Source: Alistipes provencensis
GTDB lineage: Bacteria > Bacteroidota > Bacteroidia > Bacteroidales > Rikenellaceae
Assembly (NCBI RefSeq): GCF_900083545.1
Contig: NZ_LT559262.1
Location: 2,327,673-2,391,672 of the forward strand
Length of the DNA stretch: 64,000 bases
Reading direction: 5' to 3'
Shown here piece by piece: positions 8,195 to 17,423 of this stretch. How positions within the stretch are numbered: position 1 is the first letter of the stretch; the number at the start of each line of letters is the position of its first letter. The position numbers were made by a program, and so were the translations under genes. Below the pieces are notes generated by a model. The model was not told the origin of the DNA. It saw nothing but the letters and a program-made list of their open reading frames with translations, and ran no database searches.

Positions 8195-10669
8195 ATGAAA
8201 ACTTGCAGAATATTTCTTATAACGGCGCTTGTGCTGACGGCTTTCGGTGTGCGGGCACAAATCGTCACACCCGAACATGAGGCCCGGGCCCGTGAGCTCG
8301 TGTCGCAGATGACACTCGACGAGAAGCTGGCTTACATAGGTGGCTACAATTCGTTTTACCTCAGGGCAGTGCCGCGGCTCGGCATTCCGGAGATCTGGTT
8401 TGCCGACGGTCCCCAGGGTATCCGCATCGATTCGCAGAGCACGCTTTTCCCGAGTGGCATGGCACTCGCGGCGAGTTGGGACCGGACGCTGGCACACCGC
8501 ACGGGAGCCGGTATCGGACAGGATGCCCGGGCCCGGGGCATTCACGTTATGATGGGACCCGGTGTGAACATCTATCGTTCGCCGCTCTGCGGCCGGAATT
8601 TCGAGTATTACGGCGAAGACCCCTATCTGGCCGGGGAGACGGCTGCCGGTTATATCGAGGGGATGCAGGGTGAGGGTGTCATGGCCTGTATGAAACACTT
8701 TGCAGGCAATAATCAGGAATGGAACCGGCACCACATCTCGTCCGACATCGACGAGCGGACGCTCAACGAAATCTACCTTCCGGCTTTCGAGAAGGGGGTT
8801 CGCCGGGCTCATGTGGGAATGGTGATGGACTATTACGGGTTGCTGAACGGCGTCCATGCCACGGAGAACCGTTATCTGAACATCGACGTACTGCGACACC
8901 GCTGGGGATTCAAGGGGATCGTCACCTCGGACTGGGAGGCGACCTACACGACGATCAATGCGGTTTACAACGGACTTGATATCGAAATGCCCAAAGGATG
9001 GCTGCTCGACCCGCAGAGAATGAAAGAACTGGTCGGGAACGGTGTCATCGACGAACGTATCATCGACCTGAAAGTGCAGCATGTACTTCAGACGCTCCTC
9101 TCGTTCGGCTTTTTCGACCGGGCGCAAAAGGTTGAGACCATTCCGGTACGGAATCCCCTTTCGGAACAGGCCGCGCTGGATGTGGAGCGCGGCGGGGCCG
9201 TGCTGCTCCGCAACCGCGACGACCTGCTGCCGCTGACCAGGGGTAAGGTGGTCGTTTGCGGTCCCAACTCGGAACTCGTCGCCAAGGGTGGCGGCAGCGG
9301 TGAGGTTTTTCCGTTCGTCACCAGCACGGTTGCCGAAGGGATGAAAAAAAATCTGGGGCGCAAGTTGCGCTTCGGTTATACGCCTGATCTGTGGAAGACC
9401 GACCTCGATGCTTTTTATGCAGACCCGTCGTGCACGGTACGGGGAGCTACGGCCGAGTTTTTCAACAACCCTGATCTGGAGGGCGAACCCGTTCACACGG
9501 AGGTCGTGCATCGTATCGGTTACAAGGGCTGGGAATCCCCGATTCCCGGCGTGGTGAATCCCGACAACTATTCGGACCGCTACACCTTCTATTTCAAACC
9601 CGAGAAGGATGCCGTACTTTATTTCTCGGCGGGTGGAGACGACGGTTACCGGGTGCTGGTCGACGGCGAGGAGCTGATCGAACAATGGTCGGGTCATCCT
9701 TTTCGTCAGAAGGAGGGCTATAAGGAGTTCAAAGGCGGTCGGACTTACAGAATAGCCTATGAGCATTTCGACGGCGGTTCGGAACAGGAAACGATGTTTC
9801 GCTATGCCGATTACCTGAACGATCCGGCTTTCATCGAAGCGGTCCGCACGGCTGATGCCGTTGTCGTTTGTGTCGGTTACGACTGGTATCTCGAATCAGA
9901 GAGCTGGGATCGTCCTTTCGCACTCCCCGAGGGGCATCTGCGTTGCTTGGAAACCATCCTTGAACATACCGACAAGGCGGTTGTCGTGATCAACTCGGGC
10001 GGCGGCGTGGAGATGGCGCCGTGGATCGATCGCACAGGCGGTGTGCTGATGGCCTGGTATCAGGGTCAGCAGGGCGGCGACGCCATCGCCGAACTGCTTA
10101 CGGGAAAGATCTCGCCCAGCGGCAAACTCCCGTTCACTCTCGAGAAGCGCTGGGAGGACAATCCCGTTTATGACAACTACTATCCCAATACCGATCAGGT
10201 CAAGGAGGATAATCCCTATAAGCGCGTCGAGTACAACGAAGGAGTGTTTGTCGGTTACCGGGGCTACGAGCGAAATGGTGTCGAACCGCTCTTCCCGTTC
10301 GGGTTCGGACTCTCCTATACGACGTTCGATTACTCCGGGCTGAAGGCCGAAGCGGCCGGGGACGGGGAGTTCATCGTTTCGTTCGATGTGACCAATACCG
10401 GCCGGTACGATGCTGCCGAGGTGGCGCAGTTGTATGTCGGGGATGTGGAATCTTCCGTCGTGCGTCCCGCCAAGGAGTTGAAAGGTTATGAAAAGATCTT
10501 TCTGAAGCGGGGTGAGACCCGTCGCGTGGAGATTCGGCTCGATGAGGAGGCTTTCCGCCATTACGATTGCATACGGCGTGATTTTGTCGTGGAACCAGGT
10601 GATTTCGATCTTTTCGTGGGAACGTCGTCGCAGGATATCCGGCTGAAGACGCGCATTAACGTCAAATGA
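8195..10669 (+). CDS. Exported GH3 beta-glucosidase with PA14 insert (copy 2)
   Basis: An 824-residue tandem paralogue of the preceding gene with the same order of parts: signal peptide (about 1-22), GH3 barrel with D246 in VTSDWEATY, split C-domain with a PA14 insert (about 405-545), and an FnIII-like tail. Long blocks are shared with copy 1, for example VTPEHEARARELV near the mature N-terminus and FPFGFGLSYTTF near the C-domain end. Differences cluster around the active site (SDWEATY against SDWGGTY) and in the insert. This suggests divergence of substrate preference rather than redundancy. The stop codon overlaps the following GH2 start, which indicates translational coupling. Confidence 0.93.
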   Translation: MKTCRIFLITALVLTAFGVRAQIVTPEHEARARELVSQMTLDEKLAYIGGYNSFYLRAVPRLGIPEIWFADGPQGIRIDSQSTLFPSGMALAASWDRTLAHRTGAGIGQDARARGIHVMMGPGVNIYRSPLCGRNFEYYGEDPYLAGETAAGYIEGMQGEGVMACMKHFAGNNQEWNRHHISSDIDERTLNEIYLPAFEKGVRRAHVGMVMDYYGLLNGVHATENRYLNIDVLRHRWGFKGIVTSDWEATYTTINAVYNGLDIEMPKGWLLDPQRMKELVGNGVIDERIIDLKVQHVLQTLLSFGFFDRAQKVETIPVRNPLSEQAALDVERGGAVLLRNRDDLLPLTRGKVVVCGPNSELVAKGGGSGEVFPFVTSTVAEGMKKNLGRKLRFGYTPDLWKTDLDAFYADPSCTVRGATAEFFNNPDLEGEPVHTEVVHRIGYKGWESPIPGVVNPDNYSDRYTFYFKPEKDAVLYFSAGGDDGYRVLVDGEELIEQWSGHPFRQKEGYKEFKGGRTYRIAYEHFDGGSEQETMFRYADYLNDPAFIEAVRTADAVVVCVGYDWYLESESWDRPFALPEGHLRCLETILEHTDKAVVVINSGGGVEMAPWIDRTGGVLMAWYQGQQGGDAIAELLTGKISPSGKLPFTLEKRWEDNPVYDNYYPNTDQVKEDNPYKRVEYNEGVFVGYRGYERNGVEPLFPFGFGLSYTTFDYSGLKAEAAGDGEFIVSFDVTNTGRYDAAEVAQLYVGDVESSVVRPAKELKGYEKIFLKRGETRRVEIRLDEEAFRHYDCIRRDFVVEPGDFDLFVGTSSQDIRLKTRINVK

Positions 10670-13248
10670 TACATGCCATGAATCTCTTTTCCGGATTATC
10701 GTTGCTGTGTCTGTTTGCCGTAGGTACGGCAACGGCACAGCCTTCGGGACGCGTGAAACTCAACGAGGGCTGGAAATTCTATCGGGGAGACGCTGCTCCG
10801 GGTGATTCGCTGCGGTTGAGTTACGAGCGGCTCAAACCCTTCCTGCTGCCTGCCGGGAAGCAGTCTGTTGTTCCTGATGGCGCTCCCGACGGGGGCGATT
10901 TCGCTGCTCCGGAGTTCGATGACTCGGCATGGCGCACGCTCGATCTTCCCCATGACTGGGGTATCGAGGGCCCTTTCCGGCAGGAGTATCCCGGTGAGAC
11001 CGGAAAATTGCCGTGGTGGGGCCGGGCATGGTATCGTCGTACGATCCGTGTCGGCGACGCTGACCTCGGAAAACGCATTTTCCTCGAGATCGACGGAGCC
11101 ATGTCTTTTTCGACGGTGTGGTGCAACGGCCGTCTGGCCGGTGGATGGCCCTACGGCTATACCTCCTACCGAGTCGACCTGACCCCCTGCCTCGTGCCGG
11201 GCGACAATACATTGGCCATCCGGCTCGACAATCCGCCCGAATCGAGCCGTTGGTATCCCGGCGGCGGAATCTACCGCAACGTGTGGCTTACAAAGTCCGA
11301 TCCGGTCGGCATTGCACATTGGGGCACCTTTGTAACCACGCCGCATGTCACCTCCGACTGTGCTTCGGTCAATTTGCGCATCGAGTTGCGTAACGACGGG
11401 ATGGAGATGCCTGCTGCGATCGTGACGACCGAGTTGTTTGCGCTCGGCGCCGACGGTGCATGCTCTGGAGAGGTATTGGCCCGGGCTGAAGATGTCGTCG
11501 ACCGCGTGGAGAACGGGCAGTTGCTCGTACAGGAGTTTTCCGTGGATAATCCCCGACTCTGGGGGCCCGGACATCCGGATCGGTATGTCGCCGTCACGAC
11601 GGTACGTTGCGGCGACCGGATTGTGGAGCGTTATTCCACGCCGTTCGGCATTCGCCGGGCGGAGTTTACCCATGAAGGCTTTTTTCTCAACGGCGAGCGG
11701 CTGATGCTGCAGGGCGTCTGCATGCATCACGATCTCGGGGCATTGGGGGCGGCGATCAATGTGAGTGCAATCGAACGGCAACTGCGTATCCTCCGGGAGA
11801 TGGGCGCCAATGCGATACGGACGGCCCATAATCCGCCTGCGCCCGAGTTACTGGAACTTTGCGACCGTATGGGATTCCTCGTTCTCGACGAATTTACGGA
11901 TACCTGGCGTATCCCCAAAAAACCGAACGGTTATGCGTTGCTCTTCGACGATTGGGGTACGGCCGATCTTACGGCCCTGATTCGCCGCGACCGCAACCAT
12001 CCGTCGGTGATTGCCTGGAGCACGGGCAACGAAACAGCCGAGCAGTGGTATCCCGAGACGTATGATGTCTCGCGTGAGCTGACCGACTTGGTACACCGCG
12101 AAGATCCCTCGCGTCCCGCGACTTTCGGGAGCAACTACTGGCTGTCTGCGTCCAACGATTTCCGCCATACGGTGGATATTTTCGGGTTCAACTACAAACC
12201 GATGCTTTATGAAGGTTTTTGCCGCAACAGCCCTTTTCAGCCCTTCATGGGTTCTGAAACAGCCTCGTGTATCAGTACGCGGGGTTTCTATGTCTTTCCG
12301 TTGAGCGACGACAAAAGCCGGGGACGTGCCGATTTTCAGGTCAGCTCCTACGATCGTTTTTCTCCCGACTGGTCGACGCCGCCCGACACAGAGTTCGAGG
12401 GGCTCGACCGCAATCCTACGGCCGCCGGGGAGTTTGTCTGGACCGGGTTCGACTACCTCGGGGAACCCACGCCCTATAACGACGACTACACTATTCTGGA
12501 AAACTTCAGCGATCCGGAAGCCCGCACCCGGGCGGCTGAAGAGCTGGCTCGGTTGGGGCGGCTGCGTATCCCGTCGCGCAGCTCCTATTTCGGGATCGTC
12601 GATTTGGCGGGATTCCCCAAGGATCGTTATTATCTTTATCAGGCTCGGTGGCGTCCCGACCTGCCGATGGCTCACATCCTGCCTCACTGGACATGGCCCG
12701 GCCGCGAAGGTGAAGTGACGCCCGTTCATGTCTACACTTCGGGCGATGCTGCCGAGCTCTTCGTCAACGGACGTTCGCAGGGCCTACGCCGCAAGGGGGC
12801 GTTCGAATATCGCCTGCGTTGGGACAGCGTCCGTTACGAACCGGGAGAGGTACGGGTTGTGGCTTACCGGAACGGAAAACCGTGGGCCGAAAACCGAATC
12901 GAAACGGCTGGGAAGGCCGCCTTTGTGGAGCTTACAGTAGACCGGACGACGGTGCAGGCTGGCAGCGAAGATTTGTTTTTTGTTACGGCGAAACTTACTG
13001 ACCGCCGGGGACGCTTTGTGCCGCAGGCTGCTGACAGACTTGATTTCTCGGTCGAAGGCCCGGCCCGGATCGTTGCCACCGATAACGGCGATCCGACGAG
13101 TCATGCATCGTTCCAGAGCCCTTCGGTTAACGCATTCAACGGTCTTGCGCTGGTTGTCTTGCGGCCGACCGGGGAACCGGGCGATATCCGGTTGAAAGTT
13201 CGCAGTCGGGGCATCCGTTCTTTCGAACTGCAGCTCCGGGTCGAATAA
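10666..13248 (+). CDS. Exported GH2 beta-galactosidase-like enzyme with DUF4982
   Basis: An 860-residue protein. The first in-frame ATG overlaps the previous stop (ATGA). A second ATG at 10678 is an equally good start, giving a signal peptide of about 21 residues. The GH2 sugar-binding, immunoglobulin-like and TIM-barrel domains cover about residues 25-600. E456 in TGNETAEQW is the likely acid/base and E531 in MGSETAS the likely nucleophile. A DUF4982 domain follows (about 670-760), then a C-terminal GH2-associated sandwich. This layout is common in Bacteroidales beta-galactosidases that trim plant or host glycans. It is the last gene of the glycosidase operon and ends at a strong bidirectional terminator. 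Confidence 0.92.
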   Translation: MIHAMNLFSGLSLLCLFAVGTATAQPSGRVKLNEGWKFYRGDAAPGDSLRLSYERLKPFLLPAGKQSVVPDGAPDGGDFAAPEFDDSAWRTLDLPHDWGIEGPFRQEYPGETGKLPWWGRAWYRRTIRVGDADLGKRIFLEIDGAMSFSTVWCNGRLAGGWPYGYTSYRVDLTPCLVPGDNTLAIRLDNPPESSRWYPGGGIYRNVWLTKSDPVGIAHWGTFVTTPHVTSDCASVNLRIELRNDGMEMPAAIVTTELFALGADGACSGEVLARAEDVVDRVENGQLLVQEFSVDNPRLWGPGHPDRYVAVTTVRCGDRIVERYSTPFGIRRAEFTHEGFFLNGERLMLQGVCMHHDLGALGAAINVSAIERQLRILREMGANAIRTAHNPPAPELLELCDRMGFLVLDEFTDTWRIPKKPNGYALLFDDWGTADLTALIRRDRNHPSVIAWSTGNETAEQWYPETYDVSRELTDLVHREDPSRPATFGSNYWLSASNDFRHTVDIFGFNYKPMLYEGFCRNSPFQPFMGSETASCISTRGFYVFPLSDDKSRGRADFQVSSYDRFSPDWSTPPDTEFEGLDRNPTAAGEFVWTGFDYLGEPTPYNDDYTILENFSDPEARTRAAEELARLGRLRIPSRSSYFGIVDLAGFPKDRYYLYQARWRPDLPMAHILPHWTWPGREGEVTPVHVYTSGDAAELFVNGRSQGLRRKGAFEYRLRWDSVRYEPGEVRVVAYRNGKPWAENRIETAGKAAFVELTVDRTTVQAGSEDLFFVTAKLTDRRGRFVPQAADRLDFSVEGPARIVATDNGDPTSHASFQSPSVNAFNGLALVVLRPTGEPGDIRLKVRSRGIRSFELQLRVE

Positions 13249-13263
13249 TTCGTCCCGCGTATG

Positions 13264-13300
13264 AAAAATCCCGCAGGTAATTCGAACCTGCGGGATTTTT
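13264..13300. terminator. Bidirectional terminator between convergent genes
   Basis: A perfect 15-bp stem (arms 13264-13278 and 13286-13300) closes a 7-nt loop. The arms begin with an A run and end with a T run. It can therefore stop the GH2 operon on the plus strand and the convergent secreted-protein gene on the minus strand. Confidence 0.92.
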
Positions 13301-13321
13301 CATATGCGAGAGAACTGTTTG

Positions 13322-15703
13322 TCAGCGGCGGACTTTCGGGTAAGGATCCGTGCCGATCCAGCTCATGCCGGATGCAGCTCGTTGCCGGTATGACTTCCCT
13401 TGCAACCGGGTTTCCGCCACGATGGGTTTCCGGATGTTCAGATGAATGCGTTCGATACACTTTTCGGCAGGTTCGATGTGCAGCCGGTCCGGGCGGGTCC
13501 AATGCGCCGAACAGTTATGGGCTCGGATTGCTCCCGTTTCGGACACGATGACGTAGGCGGTGGTCAGTACGCACTCTTCGAGGGCTTTGAAGATTTCGTA
13601 AACCGTGTTGTCTCCGGCACCGCCCGGACTGCCGAACCGGGTGAAGGCGTGCTCGTCGTCGGGGCGCAGCCAGGGGCTTATCATTCCGAGGTATTGTTCG
13701 CCGACGACCGAGTCGCGCATCTGACGTTCATGAGGATTGTTAGCTGCGGGTGTACATACCAGTCCTTCGATGTAGGGATCGGGAATGAATCCCCAACGCA
13801 GTCGACCGTCGAGGTCCATAAGTTGTACGCAGGCGCCGGTCGTTTCCATCAATTCATCGAGATAATGTTCTTCGCCTGTCAACAGATAAAGATAACATAC
13901 CGCGTAGATTTTCCATGCCGTCCATCCGTGGGGCGAGTTCATAGCCTGATTGGGCGAGAAATAGATGTCGAGAGCCTCCCAGTAGCGGAGCGTGGCACCC
14001 CGCATCCGGCAGTCGGGAATAAGCCGTTGTTCGAGACAGCGGTGCTTTTCCATCATATGGCGGGCAGCTTCGGCATATTGCCTGCGAAGGGCGCCGTCCG
14101 GCATGTGCAGGCCGCAGAGTGCCATTTGTAGGGCGCTGCAGGTGATCATGCCGTCCTCGAAAGTCATGTCTCCTTCTGTTTCGATATCGTCCAGACGAAG
14201 TCGCAGGTCTTCGGCCGCCCGTATGGCCGATACATGATGCCGTCGGGCCCGGTCGGTCCATCCGGCCCGCAGTTCGGCGTCGGCCAGCTCGAACATCGAC
14301 TTGGCCGGGTAGATGACTGCCGTATAGTGGATACCCTCCGAGCGGTAGGAACCGTCGCTCCACTGGACCGAATCGGAGGCGATGAAGTCTCCCAACCGCG
14401 ATGCGTTCAGCAGGTATGTATCGTTACCGGTAGCTTCCCACAAGTCGACAAGCATGCCTGCCAGTGTCGAAAAATTTTGAATACGTCGGGGATTGGCCTG
14501 TTCCTGCGGATGACCCCGGGAATCGATCAACTGCGGCAGGAGCCCGGAAAATCGCTCTTCGAGAGCTTTGTCACGGACGGGGTCCGGGAAATGCCGTGCG
14601 GCGAGGAAAGCCGGATAATAACCGTAAAAAGTCTCGCATGAGGCGCTGAAAAAGGGCGGATGTTCCGCGACGGAGTTACGGGCCTGTGTCAGGTACCATG
14701 ACCAAGGATTGCGGACGTAGAGCGATACTTCGGACTGTTTGCCGCCTGCGGTAATCGTGATGCGGTAAAGCCCTTTTTTCCGGAGCGGAGGCGTGACGAG
14801 TCGGTTCTCGTCTGTTGCCGGGAGACTTTCCGTGCGACCGTCGGGGTGGTGCAATATCGCTTCCGAAACAGCTTGCGTTCCATGGATTTTCACCGATGCC
14901 GCTTCGCCTGAGCAGAGTGTGTATTTCCGGGCCTCGGGCAGCGGAGCTGACAGCCACGTTGCAAGGGTGGGCTTTACCTGTTCTAGCTTATCGACTACTC
15001 CCAAATGTATTGTCCAGCGGAGGCTTTCTCCCGGGGCGATTTCCGTGAGGTGTTGCGGATGGCGTGCCGGAAGGGGTGGTGCGTGCAGGAAATCAAGACT
15101 TGCCGTATGGATCTGATGTCCCCAAAGCCATGCCTTGTTCCCTTCGAAGATATAGTTCAAACCGTAGGATGCCGTCGGTTCTTCGACGCCGAATGCCAGT
15201 ATCCGTCCCCGGGGAGACATGAAATAACCCCATGCAAAATCTCGTTCGCAACGTATCAATGAGGGGAAGAACTTTTCGTTCCATGCCGGAAAACTCCGCA
15301 TTTCGCTGTCCACGCCCAATACGAGCCGTTCGCGCAGGGGAGCATGGGTTGTTGTACCTTCGTTAGTGATCCGGCATTCGATGCGCAAGTGGTCCTCTTC
15401 CTCTCGATAACGAAGTTCGTAACGGATTGTACCGCGTCGTCCGGAAAATGTGGAAGGCGAGTCAGGCGACGGTTGTAGTGTTATGCCTTCGAAGGCCGGT
15501 CCGGCATTCAATTCAGTTTGGAAGGGAATGCACCAAGAATCATTGCCGATTTGTTGGGTATAACCAAGGAGCGTACCGGTTTGGGGATTGACGATCGCCT
15601 GCCATGTAGAACCGGACAAGTGCAAGACATTACTATTCGATGCTGCCAATACCGGAATAATCGACAAGAAAAAGAGACTGGTTAAAATTGAAATTATACG
15701 CAC
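13322..15703 (-). CDS. Secreted protein, putative (alpha/alpha)-toroid glycosidase, function unknown
   Basis: A 793-residue protein that starts at a GTG (complement of 15701-15703); an in-frame stop lies two codons upstream, so no earlier start is possible. The signal peptide covers about 1-20. The N-terminal 300 residues look like a beta-sandwich similar to those before catalytic toroids. Residues about 330-680 are helical, with repeating hairpin-type segments and aromatic/acidic patches such as SCETFYGYYP and SPHGWTAWKIYAVCYLYL. I recognise no precise family; six-hairpin glycosidases or polysaccharide lyases are the nearest idea. It is convergent with the glycosidase operon and probably serves the same glycan. 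The upstream region (15704-15845) is AT-rich. Confidence 0.75.
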   Translation of the reverse strand: MRIISILTSLFFLSIIPVLAASNSNVLHLSGSTWQAIVNPQTGTLLGYTQQIGNDSWCIPFQTELNAGPAFEGITLQPSPDSPSTFSGRRGTIRYELRYREEEDHLRIECRITNEGTTTHAPLRERLVLGVDSEMRSFPAWNEKFFPSLIRCERDFAWGYFMSPRGRILAFGVEEPTASYGLNYIFEGNKAWLWGHQIHTASLDFLHAPPLPARHPQHLTEIAPGESLRWTIHLGVVDKLEQVKPTLATWLSAPLPEARKYTLCSGEAASVKIHGTQAVSEAILHHPDGRTESLPATDENRLVTPPLRKKGLYRITITAGGKQSEVSLYVRNPWSWYLTQARNSVAEHPPFFSASCETFYGYYPAFLAARHFPDPVRDKALEERFSGLLPQLIDSRGHPQEQANPRRIQNFSTLAGMLVDLWEATGNDTYLLNASRLGDFIASDSVQWSDGSYRSEGIHYTAVIYPAKSMFELADAELRAGWTDRARRHHVSAIRAAEDLRLRLDDIETEGDMTFEDGMITCSALQMALCGLHMPDGALRRQYAEAARHMMEKHRCLEQRLIPDCRMRGATLRYWEALDIYFSPNQAMNSPHGWTAWKIYAVCYLYLLTGEEHYLDELMETTGACVQLMDLDGRLRWGFIPDPYIEGLVCTPAANNPHERQMRDSVVGEQYLGMISPWLRPDDEHAFTRFGSPGGAGDNTVYEIFKALEECVLTTAYVIVSETGAIRAHNCSAHWTRPDRLHIEPAEKCIERIHLNIRKPIVAETRLQGKSYRQRAASGMSWIGTDPYPKVRR

Positions 15704-15833
15704 TTTCTATTGATTGAGTTGGAGAGTCTTTATCATTCATAATTAAGACAATTCAGATGCAAAAAGACACATGATGGTTTGTTGTATATACCCAACTATT
15801 TACCTAATAGGTTTGGCTTCTGTAATTTGTTTA

Positions 15834-16088
15834 TTATATGTATTTCAGCTTGTCTTCCGGCGACGGGTTCAGCGACACATGGAATACCGTATTACTCGTG
15901 CGCCGACCAGCTTCGAGGTACGGCCAGAAACTCTCCATGCAGGCATCAACATCCATACGCCCGTGTTTGTCGAACAGTTCGAGCATCCTCTGCCAATAGA
16001 GGATTTCGGCTTCATCCTTATCCACTTTCTCCTTGTTGTAGTACAGAGCCCCTCCGGGCGAGGAGCCCGATCTTATATTCGCAACCAC
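15834..16088 (-). pseudogene. Truncated MobB relaxase (5' fragment)
   Basis: The 84 codons match the start of the MobB-type relaxase of Bacteroides conjugative transposons: GGALYYNKEKVDKDEAEIL near the N-terminus, and HVSLNPSPEDKL, which in full proteins leads into the rest of the nuclease domain. Here the similarity stops at the leucine codon near 15846, followed by three unrelated codons and a stop. The catalytic histidine cluster that normally comes later is missing, so the fragment cannot nick DNA. It overlaps the end of mobA by 16 bp, as in intact elements. Confidence 0.82.
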
Positions 16089-16495
16089 TCCTTAGCCTGT
16101 TTTGCAAGGTTCAGAATCTCGATGCTCAGGGCTTTCAGCTCACGCGTCCGCTGTTCCAACATGGCGATCTGATGGGGTATTGCAATGTTGGAAAAGTGCG
16201 TATTTACGGTTTTTACAATCTGGTTGTAGTTATTTCCCAACTTCTGAAACTGGAAATAAAAGTCATTGAGTCGCGCGACGAACTGTACTTTCGAAGGGTC
16301 GCGGCGAATGACAATGAACTCCTCCTCGAAGATGCGTTTGACGATAAACCGGCTGCGGTTATGTTCCAATCCTGCTTTGCAGAGCAGTTCGTTGAAGCGA
16401 ATGTTCTGCTCTTCATTAAGCCGGAAAGAGTACTTATGACTCGGCGTTGGGGGCTTCTTTCCGGTCTTGTCGGTCAGTTTTCGGTTTGTATCCAT
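16073..16495 (-). CDS. MobA mobilisation protein (relaxosome accessory)
   Basis: A 140-residue protein. The start is taken at the ATG at 16495 (MDTNRKLTDKTGKKPP), because the longer reading frame up to 16567 reads through the inverted-repeat region. A basic N-terminus with HKYSFRLNEEQNIRFNEL looks like a ribbon-helix-helix segment. A helical tail follows, with FQKLGNNYNQIVKTVN. This is typical of MobA/MobC-type proteins that bind oriT and recruit the relaxase. It is intact, whereas its partner relaxase downstream is truncated. It may therefore still bind the adjacent repeats but cannot support transfer alone. Confidence 0.85.
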   Translation of the reverse strand: MDTNRKLTDKTGKKPPTPSHKYSFRLNEEQNIRFNELLCKAGLEHNRSRFIVKRIFEEEFIVIRRDPSKVQFVARLNDFYFQFQKLGNNYNQIVKTVNTHFSNIAIPHQIAMLEQRTRELKALSIEILNLAKQAKEWLRI

Positions 16496-17002
16496 AATAT
16501 CGGTAAAAAAAGGGTCGCGACTTGGGAGCGACCCCGGCCTCGCAGAGCGAGCACCTTTGTCGGACAAATGCCAATTTGTCGGACAAAGGTACAGCTCGCT
16601 ACCCTCTGGCGAGGGTAAGAATCCGCGCCGGAGAATTACTGCCGAAAGTTTCGGAAGTCCTCCATGACGGGGCCTGAGGCCGGGTCGTTTCCGGGTGCAA
16701 TATTACAACCGTCGGGCGCAGAAAAAAAGCCCGCCGAACGGACTGGAGCGGACAGTGGCGGACATCGGGACGGAAGCGTTTTACCCTGTTGTATATTGCG
16801 GCAGAAAGGAATTTTTCATTATTCGAATACTTGAATTTATAGCTCTCTGGCAACTTCTCCAACTTTATCTTCAGCGATAAATCCGGGGATGTACGGAAAT
16901 AGAAAAATATAGATTTCCAGAAATCCGAATCGGAATATAAATAGCTATAAATATGGAAATTACCCTTTCTGCAAAACAATAAAAACCTCTAAATATCAAA
17001 AA
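16496..17002. other. Candidate oriT / mobA-parA intergenic region
   Basis: This 507-bp gap has no convincing gene. Near mobA lie nested inverted repeats: gggtcgc/gcgaccc (16512-16535), a pair of 13-bp near-palindromes tttgtcggacaaa at 16556-16568 and 16575-16587, outer arms acctttgtc/gacaaaggt (16553-16561 and 16582-16590) extended by agcgagc/gctcgct, and accctc/gagggt (16601-16616). Clustered repeats beside a mob gene are typical of transfer origins. The part from about 16790 to 17000 is AT-rich and probably carries the parA promoter. The nick site cannot be identified from the sequence alone. Confidence 0.45.
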
Positions 17003-17170
17003 ATGATGGAATCAGCAAGTATTTCAATCTGCAACCAGAAAGACGGCGTAGGAAAATCGACTTTCACTGTACGCTCGCCAGTTACCTACATTACACTTTG
17101 AGGCATAACGTGCTTGTCGTAGACTGCGACTATCAGAGTTCAGATATGCGTGTCGTAGAGTCAATAGCCC
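17003..17170 (+). pseudogene. Frameshifted and truncated ParA-family ATPase
   Basis: From the ATG at 17003 (or 17006) the frame encodes ISICNQKDGVGKSTFTV, a Walker A segment of the ParA/MinD type (usual form KGGVGKTT). At about 17070-17074 one base appears missing. In the next frame the protein continues as LASYLHYTLRHNVLVVDCDY, the expected second beta-strand and VDCD motif. Similarity fades after about 17160. The remaining three quarters of the ATPase are absent. In intact conjugative transposons this gene lies divergent from mobA, as here. Confidence 0.8.
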
Positions 17171-17423
17171 GTTGGGTAGCGTCCAGGCGCAGAAAGCCTC
17201 CTTTTCCGACGGTAGCGTTCAGCAAAATGCCGGGGATGGAAATCCGCAAGGCTCGCCCCTCGGGCGATTCGCATGGCCTTGCGGATTTCCATCTCCGGCG
17301 TTTAATTCCCTGCCGGCGGAAAGAGATTACAAGGATATATCAGACTTTTTTGTTTTGAAGGGCGAGACGATATATGCTGTTCTCACATGGCTCCGTATCG
17401 TTTTTCCCAACTGTCTGCTATTT
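17171..17423. other. Degenerate transposon DNA with 24-bp inverted repeat
   Basis: There is no convincing gene here. Arms at 17229-17252 and 17276-17299 are inverted copies with one mismatch. The spacer contains a further cgccc/gggcg repeat, so the whole could fold into one long hairpin. The following bases, in one frame, encode ERDYKDISDFF, which recalls the end of primase/Toprim-type proteins of mobile elements, but this is too short to assign. The stretch joins the broken parA to the 3' side of the integrase gene and is probably a deletion scar. Confidence 0.5.

Noticed and set aside
16599..16979. Small minus-strand frame between mobA and parA
   Set aside because: It covers the oriT-like repeats and the AT-rich promoter region; it has no motif and no start context.
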